In this document: one piece after another, positions 1 to 7,069 of the stretch
How the letters are laid out: each line of letters begins with the position of its first letter
Numbering within the stretch: the stretch's first letter is position 1
Assembly: GCA_964593515.1 (NCBI GenBank)
Contig: CAZQJH010000040.1
Location: 1 to 11,347 of the forward strand
DNA: 11,347 bases
Source of the DNA: JAXJYR01 sp964593515
Lineage (GTDB): Bacteria; Bacillota_I; Bacilli_A; Erysipelotrichales; Erysipelotrichaceae
Reading direction: 5' to 3'
Position numbers and translations under genes: made by a program
The notes under the pieces: generated by a model
Database searches by the model: none
Told to the model about the DNA's origin: nothing
Seen by the model: only the letters and a program-made list of their open reading frames with translations

Positions 1-14
1 TGTGAATTTGTCAT
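1..14 (-). CDS. Possible start of the next leftward gene (partial)
   Basis: On the minus strand an ATG at 14-12 overlaps the TGA stop of the TnpW-like gene in an ATGA arrangement and opens a frame (Met-Thr-Asn-Ser) that runs off the left edge. Such 4-nt overlaps are typical of translationally coupled genes, and the operon is leftward, so a downstream gene is likely. Only four codons are visible; nothing can be said about its product. Confidence 0.3.
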
Positions 15-373
15 TCGCTATCCTCCAACTTTTCTGTAAACTTTTCAGCCATAATACGCTCCATTTTCTTATCCAGCGTTTCCGTTCCGTCATAAGTGCC
101 TGTGACAGAGTAGATCGTGCCGCCGATCTCTTTCTGCAAGGTGAACTCCGGCAGCCAGAAAGCGGATGGATTTTTCACACGGATGTGTCCATCCTCGTCA
201 AACCAGAAATTGTGTCTGGGATGGTCAGGCGGCAGCGGTGTGGGTTTAAGATAGGGGTCGGGGTTGGAGAAGTAATATCCCTCCGGCTCGTCATGCTCCT
301 GCGGCTCCCATGCCTCGATTTCTGCCAAAAGCTCCGGGTCGATTTCATGTTCAAATGGTTTCTTCTTGCTCAT
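11..373 (-). CDS. TnpW-like transposon-encoded small protein
   Basis: A 120-residue acidic protein. The C-terminal part (about residues 80-115, with IGGTIYSVTGTYDGTETLDKK) resembles the TnpW family first named in the Tn4451 group of mobilizable transposons; this is from memory of the family. The N-terminal 75 residues are rich in Glu, Asp and Pro and contain no motif I recognise, so the protein is longer than the short TnpW proteins I recall. The ATG start is supported by a TAGGAGG ribosome binding site 6 nt upstream. The gene lies 26 bp after the relaxase stop and is probably in its operon. The role of TnpW is unknown; an accessory role in transfer or excision is inferred from position only. 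Confidence 0.6.
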   Translation of the reverse strand: MSKKKPFEHEIDPELLAEIEAWEPQEHDEPEGYYFSNPDPYLKPTPLPPDHPRHNFWFDEDGHIRVKNPSAFWLPEFTLQKEIGGTIYSVTGTYDGTETLDKKMERIMAEKFTEKLEDSE

Positions 374-399
374 AAGTGCCTCCTAAAAATGTGTAAAGA

Positions 400-1884
400 T
401 TAGTGTTCGATTTCCTGTTTTTTCTGCCGTGTGACGGCGTTCTGTCGCTCCTGCTCATGGATGACTTGCTCCACCTTGTATTTGATCTGCCAGAGCTTTT
501 TCACCTCCGCATAGATGGGAGAAAGCTCCGCTTGCCCGGTCTTGTACTCCTGTTCCAGACGGTCACGCTCTTTGCGCCATGCGGTGATAGGCAGCTTGCC
601 ATCCTTGAAATGCGGTTTTAACTTGCGCTCTGCCATGTGATACAGGCGGAGTGCGTTTTCATTTTCGGACATAAACTGCTCCCGCTTGCCTTTCCATTTG
701 ATGGTCGCCAATTTGTCGGCAATGGGCTTACCCTCAGTGTAAAACTGCACCATACGGAGAAGTTCGTCCAACTCTTTCGTGCGGTTGGATTTGCCACGCA
801 TGGAGTTTTTCAAAGTGTCGATGCGGGCACTCAGCATAGACACACGCTCCTGCAATTCCTCCGGCGTTGTGAGTTTATTCTGCATAAGATAATTGCAAAT
901 CTCGTTGACCTCTTTGAGATTGCCAATCTTTGCTTTCTGACTCCAAGCCCCGGCGTTACGATTGGTGTAATACTCGCTGAGAAGCTGCGCCAGATTTGGA
1001 ACTTGCGGCTTGCTCAATTCCTCATGCGCTTCTTTCAGCCAATCAAGCAGCGCAGAGATTTTCTTTTTCAGATTGCGGATCAGATCGTTGGTCGCCTTGA
1101 TCCAGCGGTTGAGATCACCCTTGTTGGTGCGGATGCCCTTTGCTTCCATAGCTCGGACGGTCACACCCTCATGGACAGTAGGGAGCTGGTCGATGCCCTG
1201 TCGCTCATAGCTGCGGTGGTCAATCCGGCAGTCCAATTCCTTTTCCGCAAACTTCTGATTGCACAGTTCAGCCCATGCTTGCCGCCAATGTTCCAAGGTG
1301 TCGGGACTGCCCCAGTCGGTAGTCGGCACAGCGTTGAATACATAGTTTCCTGCTTCATCACGGATACGCTCGCCATGTTCGTCCAGCAGATATTCCCGCC
1401 GCTGTTTGTTGCCCCATCTACCATGTTCATCCAGAGGACGGATAGGACACATGACATGGAAATGAGGATTGGAAATGCCGCCGTCATCCTTGTCGGGAGA
1501 GTGAACGGCGAAGTCCACCACCATGCCCCTGCTCACAAACTGCTCCAATAAAAATTGCCTTGCAAGCTCGATGTTCTCCTGCATGGAAAACTCGTTCTGC
1601 AAAGCAATGTCAAAGCTGTATGCAAGCTGCGCTTTCTTTCCCCGTTCCGCTTTCTCCACTTCATTCCATAGGGTTTCCCGATCCGAGAAAGAGGGAGGGG
1701 CATAGGGCGGCAGCAGGATTTCCGAACAAATCACGCCGCCCTTTTTGGTGTAGTCGCTGTCCTCACCGTAGTATTCGCTGTGCAGCTTTTCGCCGGAGCG
1801 ATAGGCGGCAGACGCAATAGCGGATTGTCCTGCGCTGCGCTTGATTTGTGTCACATGAAAATGATATAGTGCGATACTCAACAC
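400..1884 (-). CDS. mobA: MobA/MobL (MobQ-type) conjugative relaxase
   Basis: A 494-residue relaxase that would nick oriT and pilot the cut strand into a recipient. The N-terminus carries the MobA/MobL signature SAIASAAYRSGEKL; Tyr28 is the expected DNA-linking nucleophile. The metal-binding histidines are visible as H128 and H141/H143 in NPHFHVMCP. Residues from about 270 to the C-terminus are Lys/Glu-rich and probably helical or coiled coil, without a recognisable primase or helicase domain. The start is GTG at 1884-1882, overlapping the end of the DUF3847 gene by 7 bp. A purine-rich AAAGAGAGG runs into the start codon, so translation is probably coupled to the upstream gene; TTG at 1881 is an alternative start. 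No type IV secretion genes are visible, so the element is probably mobilizable in trans, though conjugation genes could lie outside the window. Confidence 0.93.
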   Translation of the reverse strand: MLSIALYHFHVTQIKRSAGQSAIASAAYRSGEKLHSEYYGEDSDYTKKGGVICSEILLPPYAPPSFSDRETLWNEVEKAERGKKAQLAYSFDIALQNEFSMQENIELARQFLLEQFVSRGMVVDFAVHSPDKDDGGISNPHFHVMCPIRPLDEHGRWGNKQRREYLLDEHGERIRDEAGNYVFNAVPTTDWGSPDTLEHWRQAWAELCNQKFAEKELDCRIDHRSYERQGIDQLPTVHEGVTVRAMEAKGIRTNKGDLNRWIKATNDLIRNLKKKISALLDWLKEAHEELSKPQVPNLAQLLSEYYTNRNAGAWSQKAKIGNLKEVNEICNYLMQNKLTTPEELQERVSMLSARIDTLKNSMRGKSNRTKELDELLRMVQFYTEGKPIADKLATIKWKGKREQFMSENENALRLYHMAERKLKPHFKDGKLPITAWRKERDRLEQEYKTGQAELSPIYAEVKKLWQIKYKVEQVIHEQERQNAVTRQKKQEIEH

Positions 1885-2195
1885 CTCTCTTTCTGTTCTG
1901 CCCGGTTGTGTTCGTTGACCGCTTCCATAAGCAAGCCCTTGACCTCCGGGACGGCAAGAGCTTTTTCAGCAAAGGAGTAAAACTCGGTTTCGGTCAAAAC
2001 CTTTGTCAGCGGTGCAACACTTTCAATGGCTGCGCCACAGGTGATAAGGTGGTGCGCCCGCTTGCGCCGATCTCCCTTTTCGTAGTAGGTGATGCGATTT
2101 TCAATCTGCTGTTTTTTGTGTTGGAGCTGCGAGAGCTTGCGTTCATTTTCCGCTTTCTCTGTTTCCAGTTCGGGGATGGTTTTCTGTTTTGTCAT
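1878..2195 (-). CDS. DUF3847 protein, relaxase accessory (MobC-like position)
   Basis: A 105-residue basic protein. Residues 8-45 are a heptad-like stretch of Glu, Lys and Gln (TEKAENERKLSQLQHKKQQI) that should form a coiled coil, followed by a basic GDRRKRAH segment and a hydrophobic C-terminal half. This matches the DUF3847 family, which is routinely found just upstream of MobA/MobL relaxases. By position it may be the accessory DNA-binding protein that helps the relaxase at oriT; that is inference. AAGGAGG lies 9 nt before the ATG. It is the first gene of the leftward mobilization operon and abuts the oriT region. Confidence 0.8.
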   Translation of the reverse strand: MTKQKTIPELETEKAENERKLSQLQHKKQQIENRITYYEKGDRRKRAHHLITCGAAIESVAPLTKVLTETEFYSFAEKALAVPEVKGLLMEAVNEHNRAEQKERC

Positions 2196-2235
2196 AGTGT
2201 ATGACCTCCTTGATTTTGATATTGGGGATAGAAAA

Positions 2236-2266
2236 AGACCGCCTACCGATAATCGGTAAACGGTCT
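2236..2266. repeat. Two-part inverted repeat in the oriT leader
   Basis: Outer arms AGACCG (2236-2241) and CGGTCT (2261-2266) enclose inner arms TACCGAT (2244-2250) and ATCGGTA (2252-2258), with only one base between the inner arms. The near-complete symmetry fits a protein-binding operator or a cruciform better than a terminator, since no T-run follows on either strand. It lies 41 bp upstream of the DUF3847 start and could be an autoregulatory site for the mob operon. Confidence 0.6.
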
Positions 2267-2288
2267 ATGTAATGTGTTCGATTTTCAG

Positions 2289-2336
2289 ACTTGTCGTTTG
2301 GGAATGGTTTGTCAAAACCGTTTCCATATGACAAGT
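2289..2336. repeat. Nested inverted repeat upstream of the mob operon
   Basis: Outer arms ACTTGTC (2289-2295) and GACAAGT (2330-2336) are perfect complements. Inside them an 11-pair hairpin with two G-T pairs forms between 2300-2310 and 2315-2325 around the loop GTCA. It may be an accessory part of the transfer origin or a leader RNA structure for the mob transcript. Confidence 0.55.
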
Positions 2337-2358
2337 ACGCAGGGATAGGCGAAGCCGC

Positions 2359-2375
2359 AAGGGGTGCAGCCCCTT
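2359..2375. repeat. Short hairpin in the oriT region
   Basis: AAGGGG (2359-2364) pairs with CCCCTT (2370-2375) over a 5-nt loop. It is one of a series of stem-loops leading up to the nic site. Confidence 0.5.
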
Positions 2376-2397
2376 GTTCGGAACGGAGTGACGCAAA

Positions 2398-2426
2398 ACA
2401 GCCCGAACATCAATCGTCCGGGCTGT
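2398..2426. repeat. 8-bp inverted repeat before oriT
   Basis: ACAGCCCG (2398-2405) and CGGGCTGT (2419-2426) are perfect complements separated by 13 nt. No T-run follows, so it is probably part of the relaxosome-binding region rather than a terminator. Confidence 0.5.
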
Positions 2427-2444
2427 CTGCCTCGCAGAGCGCAC

Positions 2445-2480
2445 ATACAGGGCTTGCCCCTGTATAGAAGTGCGCCCTTT
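2445..2480 (+). other. oriT: Origin of transfer (oriT) with MobQ-type nic site
   Basis: ATACAGGG (2445-2452) and CCCTGTAT (2458-2465) form a perfect 8-bp inverted repeat with a 5-nt loop, followed at once by AGAAGTGCGCCCT (2466-2478). This is the architecture of RSF1010/R1162 oriT, where an inverted repeat precedes a TAAGTGCG/CCCT-like nic sequence recognised by the MobA relaxase. By analogy the plus strand is cut between G2474 and C2475. The 5' end would then lead rightward, so the restriction-modification genes enter first and the mob genes last. The match to the relaxase type encoded next door strengthens the call. Confidence 0.8.
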
Positions 2481-2498
2481 GTTCCAAAGGGATTTCAT

Positions 2499-4193
2499 TT
2501 ATGCGACCAACCACTTATCAACATAAGCAGAAATTCTATTGCTCCAATCAATTTCATCAGTAGAATTATCTATTTCGTCAATGGCCGTCTGCAAAAACTT
2601 CTGAACATCTTGTGGTTGAGGTATGCCTTCGCTTGTATAGGAGTTTTCAATCAACCGCATAAACGAATCAAGTTCCAATGGGATAATCTTGGGCTTGCCT
2701 CCATAAGCAGCGATATTTCTGATCTGATTTAAGCCGAAGAAGTGTGCCCATGTTGCTCTGTTAATTGACGGAGCTATAAACAGGCAATAAGTGGTTTTTC
2801 CTGTCGCCTTTTGCAACTGAGCATAATGCCGTGTGACTGGCTCTCCCTCAGATTCATATTGCCGCTGTCCTCGCTGCAAGGTAACTTCAACCGAAAGAGC
2901 AAAGGTATCATAATCACATTCAATGTCCGGCATATTGCCTTGGGCTGTTGATGTGGGTCGCCCCGCGTCGTCAATCCTGAAATTGCCTTTAATAGTTCCG
3001 CCGTCCAGCATAGTCATGGCTCGCCATGTATTCCATTCGAGGAACAGGGGAGCATCGTATACCTCATCTGATAAAATCTCGTTGTATGTATCAATGACTT
3101 CTTGATACAGCGCATAAGACTTTAGTTCCTCGGTCTGCTTTTGAATAATTGCAGCCCGTTTTGCTTGAACAGCACTATCACGCAAATCTTTCAGCTCTTC
3201 GATTGTCTTTTCAGAAAGCTCTCGTTTAGTATACGAAAAATGACGCATCAGTGTATCCTCTAAATTGCTGCGGCCATCTGTATACAGACGAGGCTGTGCG
3301 GGGTCAAACAAATAATTCTTAAATGCAGTTACATCATCAATGTAAGTAGGCTCTCTCGGGACAGTTTCCAAAATAAAATCAATCTCTGAAATTTTATCTG
3401 GAGCGATCTGTATCGACCTACCATCAGAAACAAACATTTCGGTGAAACGGAAATAGCGGAAACATGCATCAGCATAGTCCCTCATGTTGCGCTTTTCTTT
3501 GCTGATAAATGACCGCACATCGCTCGTCTTTGATTCTCTGGTTGCTATGTTGCCGGATTCAATTTCGGTAGAATAAATTTTGGATATTTCCCGATTTATA
3601 ACATCGTCAACAAATCGCTTATACTGCCCCTTATGTTTTTCCTTTTCTTCTCGGAAAGAAATGATTTGATTTTTTACCGCTTCATAGTTGCGATAGTCCG
3701 TCAGTTGCAACGCAAAGATTCTAAATTCATCCGGTGTCAGGTGGTCTAAATCACGGATTAAACGAATGATTTCCAAGTAGGGACGCCCCCAAAATGTCCC
3801 TTTGATTTTACTTCCCTCTTTGTGATAGGGAGAGGGTAACTGGAATTTTAAGAGCTGCCGCAAAAAGATTTCATGCGGTCTGTTGCCATGTATAAAAGAT
3901 TCGCCTGCTTCTGTCAACTGAATTGTTGGAGAAAGATCAACAAACCCCAATCCCTGCGGCGAGCGAGTAATACGATCTCGTGCACTAAATGCAGAATACT
4001 TCTTAGAGGTATCTCCCCCAAATGTGGTTGCAGCAGCGAGCGTGCGGGCAAATTCTTCCTGTACTTGCTCATTGCCACTCCATGTTTGCCCAGAAAAGTT
4101 ATCCACCAACAAAGCGATTTCTGGGATTAACTTTTTGGGTGATCTGGGCGAAGTAGTAAAAAATAATGTACGACTACTTTTAATTACTCCCAT
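2499..4193 (-). CDS. AlwI-family type IIS restriction endonuclease
   Basis: A 564-residue protein matching the AlwI family of type IIS restriction enzymes (relatives include PleI, MlyI and N.BstNBI). The N-terminal two thirds are mostly helical, as expected for target recognition. The probable nuclease core lies near residues 420-460: MPDIECDYD (D423, E425), then SVEVTLQRGQRQYE (E436) and EPVTRH (R455, H456), which is the variant PD-(D/E)XK pattern with VEVTL shared by this group. Known members recognise GGATC or GAGTC and cut a few bases away; which applies here cannot be read from the sequence. AGGAG lies 6 nt before the ATG and overlaps the end of the methylase gene, so the two are coupled. 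The frame is intact and ends at TAA just beside oriT. Confidence 0.85.
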   Translation of the reverse strand: MGVIKSSRTLFFTTSPRSPKKLIPEIALLVDNFSGQTWSGNEQVQEEFARTLAAATTFGGDTSKKYSAFSARDRITRSPQGLGFVDLSPTIQLTEAGESFIHGNRPHEIFLRQLLKFQLPSPYHKEGSKIKGTFWGRPYLEIIRLIRDLDHLTPDEFRIFALQLTDYRNYEAVKNQIISFREEKEKHKGQYKRFVDDVINREISKIYSTEIESGNIATRESKTSDVRSFISKEKRNMRDYADACFRYFRFTEMFVSDGRSIQIAPDKISEIDFILETVPREPTYIDDVTAFKNYLFDPAQPRLYTDGRSNLEDTLMRHFSYTKRELSEKTIEELKDLRDSAVQAKRAAIIQKQTEELKSYALYQEVIDTYNEILSDEVYDAPLFLEWNTWRAMTMLDGGTIKGNFRIDDAGRPTSTAQGNMPDIECDYDTFALSVEVTLQRGQRQYESEGEPVTRHYAQLQKATGKTTYCLFIAPSINRATWAHFFGLNQIRNIAAYGGKPKIIPLELDSFMRLIENSYTSEGIPQPQDVQKFLQTAIDEIDNSTDEIDWSNRISAYVDKWLVA

Positions 4194-4202
4194 TTTGCAC
4201 TC

Positions 4203-5051
4203 CTAATAGTTTTTTACAACGATGTGCATTTTATCATTATTGAAACGATTTCTGATATTTACTGCATAGTTTTTGTAATACTCATCGAAGATGTATTCTC
4301 CGTAGAGTTCTTCTGTGAGAGGAGTTTTACCAATTACCATTAAGGCGCGGCAGGGGAGATTACGGAAATCGGCAGCCAACCTACGGTGTTCTGCTTCGTC
4401 AAAACCATTCATCATGTCAATATTTCCGTAATCATTAAACACACAATCATATGGCGGGTCTAAGAATATAAAATCATCTTCCTGCGCCATTTCAAATATC
4501 TGGCTGTAATCCAGACTATATAATTCAGCGCCTTGCAATAAATCACTATGCTGCTGTGTGACCAGTCGAGTGTTCAGATTGGGATAACGACCAAACGGAA
4601 CATTATATTCGCCGCTGTTGTTATACCTAATCATGCCCGAGTAAGCGGTCTTGTTTATAAAGAAATACAACACGCCATCAAGATAACTACCATCGGGGTG
4701 GTTGAAAAGTTCTCTGATGCGATAATATAGCGCCTCATTATCATTTGGGACACGCTCGTCTGGTGTTTGGGCTTTAAGTCTTTTGTACCTTGCTTGATTT
4801 TCCTCATATAACTGTTGCAAAGTATCAAGCTGCGCCCTCATCTCAGGATAATTGTCACGCAACTGACGATAGAATATCATTAAACGAGTGTTGACATCAT
4901 TTATAATTGCATTTTCGGGCTCAAGATAAAAATATACTGCACCGCCGCCAAAAAAAGGCTCAATGTAGCGATTGAAGTCATCAGGTATATATTGTAAGAA
5001 GCGTGGAATTTCCCGAGATTTTCCACCACGATATTTCAATACGGGATTCAT
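4203..5051 (-). CDS. Dam-like (D12 class) N6-adenine DNA methyltransferase
   Basis: A 282-residue N6-adenine methyltransferase that would protect host DNA from the adjacent endonuclease. Visible motifs: KYRGGK at 6-11, the SAM-binding EPFFGGGA at 31-38, ND at 51-52, the Dam-like block FINKTAYSGM...GEYNVPFGRY at about 131-156, and the catalytic DPPY at 198-201. The order of motifs is that of the alpha (Dam/DpnM) group and the length is normal. A single methylase is present although the nuclease family cuts asymmetric sites. That is workable if it modifies the palindromic GATC inside GGATC, or both strands of a related degenerate site. The start has AGGAGAGG about 8 nt upstream. It is the first gene of a two-gene operon, so methylation should precede cutting. 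Confidence 0.9.
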   Translation of the reverse strand: MNPVLKYRGGKSREIPRFLQYIPDDFNRYIEPFFGGGAVYFYLEPENAIINDVNTRLMIFYRQLRDNYPEMRAQLDTLQQLYEENQARYKRLKAQTPDERVPNDNEALYYRIRELFNHPDGSYLDGVLYFFINKTAYSGMIRYNNSGEYNVPFGRYPNLNTRLVTQQHSDLLQGAELYSLDYSQIFEMAQEDDFIFLDPPYDCVFNDYGNIDMMNGFDEAEHRRLAADFRNLPCRALMVIGKTPLTEELYGEYIFDEYYKNYAVNIRNRFNNDKMHIVVKNY

Positions 5052-5111
5052 CGTTGCACCTCTCCTCTCATTCCATATTCTCTTTCGAGTAGGGCAAACT
5101 AACCCATAATT

Positions 5112-5140
5112 ATTATAGCAGTTTGAATGACTTCAATCAA
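5112..5140 (-). promoter_or_regulatory. Promoter of the restriction-modification operon
   Basis: On the minus strand TTGATT (5140-5135) and TATAAT (5117-5112) are separated by exactly 17 bp, about 60 bp upstream of the methylase start. The palindrome TTGAA-TGAC-TTCAA (5123-5136) lies in the spacer and could be an operator, though no controller protein gene is seen beside the operon. Confidence 0.65.
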
Positions 5141-5201
5141 CATCAAATTGTAAATATTCATTGTGTAGAGAGCTTTTTCAGGTAAACACGCCGACAGCTT
5201 T

Positions 5202-5486
5202 TCAACCTTTGATTCCGTTCTTCTTCGCCCATTCACTTGCCGCCTGTCTCCGTTCCTCGCTGTATGGCGCAGTCAGCCGGAAACTAAGTCTACCTTTTTC
5301 GATCTCAAAGGTCAGCCCGCCTTGTTCATCATCGTCAATCTGTCGGCAGCACTCCGGGTACTTCGCCGCAAATGCCGACAGCCGCTTTATGAGGTCGGTA
5401 TTATGGGTCTGCACCTCGATCATGCTGCCATACTCGTCAAAAAAGATGGCTGTTGTCTTTTCTCTCTTGGTAAGTCCTGTTCTCAT
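5202..5486 (-). CDS. Conserved hypothetical protein, 94 aa
   Basis: A small, strongly charged cytoplasmic protein without membrane segments. It begins MRTGLTKREKTTAIFFDEYG and ends in a Glu/Arg/Lys-rich tail (YSEERRQAASEWAKKNGIKG). I have a general memory of similar proteins in Firmicute integrative elements, always unnamed; I cannot assign a function. AGGAGG lies 4 nt upstream of the ATG. It is followed by the restriction-modification operon and preceded by a 148-bp structured gap and the HTH gene, so it probably belongs to the element's core rather than to its cargo. Confidence 0.7.
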   Translation of the reverse strand: MRTGLTKREKTTAIFFDEYGSMIEVQTHNTDLIKRLSAFAAKYPECCRQIDDDEQGGLTFEIEKGRLSFRLTAPYSEERRQAASEWAKKNGIKG

Positions 5487-5528
5487 AAAACCTCCTGTTT
5501 TTCACTATTTTTTCTCATCTCTTGAATT

Positions 5529-5617
5529 GGAAAAGTGGTGCGATTTTTCGATAGAAACACTCCAAATGATGCGGAGTATGTTCCGGCTCACGCTATCAGC
5601 TGATTTGCCACTTTTCC
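5529..5617. repeat. Structured gap with 10-bp inverted repeat and palindromes
   Basis: GGAAAAGTGG (5529-5538) and CCACTTTTCC (5608-5617) are perfect complements 69 nt apart. Between them are ACTCC/GGAGT (5559-5563 and 5573-5577) and the palindrome ATCAGCTGAT (5594-5603). It lies between the HTH gene and the 94-residue gene. Possible roles are a leader RNA, an operator, or binding sites of the excisionase-like protein; nothing further can be shown. Confidence 0.5.
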
Positions 5618-5634
5618 GGCTCTTGACCATGTTT

Positions 5635-5835
5635 TTACACTTTCCTGTTTGTACGACTTTTCAGCCATTCCACAAGCTCATTTTTCATCACCAATTTACG
5701 CCCGCCGATCCGTAAGGTTGGAAAATCCGGGCTGTTCAAAAGGTTGTATGCCCCGGCTTTGGAAATCTGCAACGCTTCCGCAATCTGCTTTGCGTCCATC
5801 ACATCGGGCATGGTTTCAAATGGTTCTCTGCTCAT
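5635..5835 (-). CDS. Excisionase-like helix-turn-helix protein
   Basis: A 66-residue protein, the usual size for the excisionase/MerR-like HTH family. Residues 13-45 (MDAKQIAEALQISKAGAYNLLNSPDFPTLRIGGRKLV) show the HTH followed by the winged RIGGRK segment, then the closing helix NELVEWLKSRT. It would bind DNA as an excision factor or repressor of the element. AAAGGAGA lies about 6 nt before the ATG. No integrase gene is in the window; its partner recombinase would lie to the left or has been lost. Confidence 0.82.
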   Translation of the reverse strand: MSREPFETMPDVMDAKQIAEALQISKAGAYNLLNSPDFPTLRIGGRKLVMKNELVEWLKSRTNRKV

Positions 5836-5856
5836 AAAATTCTCCTTTCTTGCATG

Positions 5857-5890
5857 AAAAAGCAGCAGTCACCACTTGGGTAACTGCTGC
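5857..5890 (-). terminator. Intrinsic terminator after the sigma-like gene
   Basis: On the minus strand GCAGCAGT (5890-5883) pairs with ACTGCTGC (5869-5862), with a further ACC/GGT pairing inside, and is followed by five T (5861-5857). It lies 16 bp beyond the stop of the sigma-like gene and separates it from the HTH gene. Confidence 0.75.
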
Positions 5891-5905
5891 CGTTTCTTCG
5901 TCTGT

Positions 5906-6838
5906 TTACTTGTCCAAATACTTCTGATATTCCGCTGTCACATAATCCTCATAAGCGTCTGCGATCTTGGCGATTCGCTTATGGACTGCGCTGGCGGTCT
6001 TGTAGCCAACCTTATCTGCGATTTCCTGCTCGGTGTAACCCTCCATACGCAACTTCAATATCTCCCGGTCTTTCTCGGTGATGGTGCTCTCTGCAAAGGT
6101 GGCTACCTGCATTTCGGAAATAACTGATTGCTCAAACTCGCTGCGGGGGTCTGCCACATCGAAAATGTCCCCGTCCTCACTCTCCATCATTTCATCCAGA
6201 GAGATCGGCTTACCAGAACGGTTGTGATGCCACTTCCGCATGAAATCGGTCTTGACGGTGCTGCTTGTGGTTTCGTAGTCTTCGACGGTCCTGTTTTCCC
6301 AGATAGCGTCAATCACAGGCTGCCATTTCTGTTCCGCAACCACCATATCGGTGACATTACCAATCAGATTGCTGAATTGCTGATAAGTCAGCCATGGCAC
6401 TTCCATGCCCTGCGGGATGTTGTAAAGCTCTTGAAATCCGAGCCCGTTCTGCTCAAACTTCATTCGGATGTAGGGGATAATGCTGTACGACAAACGCCAC
6501 AAAGGGAAATATCCTGCATACTGCGTCCAGTTGCCGGGTATGTCACGATAATTTCCCTTGCTGTCTTTCACTTGGAAGAACTGCCATGCGCTCCATGCGT
6601 AGCAGTCCCACACAAGCAGCTTAAACATATCATCACATACGATGTGGTCATACTTGTCCGTCCTCAGAACTTCATAGGGGCAGCGGAGCAGATCGTAGGC
6701 TGGCTTCCACTTTTCTGCAAGTTCCCTCGGTAGGCTATAAAATAGGGTCAGCCATGACTTGTCGCTGTCCTGCGGTATCTCGATGACCTCACCGGGCAGC
6801 ACTACAATGAAACCTGTCGGACCTTTCTTCTTGTCCAA
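5906..6838 (-). CDS. Sigma-70 region 4-like regulatory protein
   Basis: About 310 residues from the preferred TTG start. The last 60 residues (ITEKDREILKLRMEGYTEQEIADKVGYKTASAVHKRI) are a clear sigma-70 region 4/LuxR-like HTH. The N-terminal 240 residues are rich in Trp and Tyr and match no sigma region I can identify, so it may be a DNA-binding regulator rather than a working sigma factor. A longer reading frame opens at TTG 6853, but that codon is part of the GGAGG Shine-Dalgarno; TTG at 6838-6836 is correctly spaced (8 nt). Proteins of this kind occur in Clostridial integrative elements next to excisionase-like genes, and a role in element control is inferred from that. Confidence 0.75.
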   Translation of the reverse strand: MDKKKGPTGFIVVLPGEVIEIPQDSDKSWLTLFYSLPRELAEKWKPAYDLLRCPYEVLRTDKYDHIVCDDMFKLLVWDCYAWSAWQFFQVKDSKGNYRDIPGNWTQYAGYFPLWRLSYSIIPYIRMKFEQNGLGFQELYNIPQGMEVPWLTYQQFSNLIGNVTDMVVAEQKWQPVIDAIWENRTVEDYETTSSTVKTDFMRKWHHNRSGKPISLDEMMESEDGDIFDVADPRSEFEQSVISEMQVATFAESTITEKDREILKLRMEGYTEQEIADKVGYKTASAVHKRIAKIADAYEDYVTAEYQKYLDK

Positions 6839-6846
6839 AAGCGTCA

Positions 6847-6851
6847 CCTCC
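6847..6851 (-). promoter_or_regulatory. Ribosome binding site fixing the sigma-like gene start
   Basis: GGAGG on the minus strand, 8 nt upstream of TTG 6838-6836. It overlaps the alternative upstream TTG at 6853, which therefore cannot be the start. Confidence 0.8.
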
Positions 6852-6926
6852 AATCGTTTTGAAATAGCCCTCTACTATATATGGCATGAAAAGGGCTGAA
6901 TTGTTCCAATGTTTCCAAAATTTTTT

Positions 6927-6947
6927 GAGATTTTTTGAAAAAATCTC
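6927..6947. repeat. Perfect 21-bp palindrome
   Basis: GAGATTTTTT (6927-6936) and AAAAAATCTC (6938-6947) are perfect complements around a single G. It lies between the start of the sigma-like gene and its likely -10 boxes, so it would be in the 5' leader of that transcript: an operator or a weak attenuator are both possible. The one-base centre favours a dimeric protein site. Confidence 0.6.
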
Positions 6948-6967
6948 GGATTGTTTGGGATAGGATG

Positions 6968-6984
6968 ATTATAGCTTCATTATA
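6968..6984 (-). promoter_or_regulatory. Tandem -10 boxes for the sigma-like gene
   Basis: Two perfect TATAAT hexamers on the minus strand (6973-6968 and 6984-6979), 11 bp apart from start to start. Neither has a convincing -35 at 16-18 bp, which would fit a promoter needing an activator. They lie about 130-145 bp upstream of the gene. Confidence 0.45.
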
Positions 6985-7025
6985 CTCGAAAACTGTGAAT
7001 AAATCTATTGCTTTCAGTTAAGGGC

Positions 7026-7069
7026 AAAAAAATAACGGGTACTCGGATTTTGCACCGAATACCCGTTAT
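7026..7069 (-). terminator. Strong leftward intrinsic terminator
   Basis: ATAACGGGTA (7032-7041) pairs with TACCCGTTAT (7060-7069), a 1x1 mismatch follows, then TCGG (7043-7046) pairs with CCGA (7055-7058) over an 8-nt loop. Seven A on the plus strand (7026-7032) give a T7 tail for leftward transcripts. No intact leftward gene now lies immediately to its right, which suggests that the gene it once served has been replaced. It could alternatively be part of an RNA encoded ahead of the reverse transcriptase. Confidence 0.7.

Noticed and set aside
637..1551. A 304-residue open frame on the plus strand
   Set aside because: It is antisense to the relaxase, whose motifs and codon pattern are clear; no ribosome binding site or recognisable family.
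6128..6733. A 201-residue plus-strand frame
   Set aside because: Antisense to the sigma-like gene; no family features.
7026..7069. Terminal inverted repeat of a transposon
   Set aside because: No matching copy elsewhere in the window; the T7 tail on the minus strand fits a terminator.
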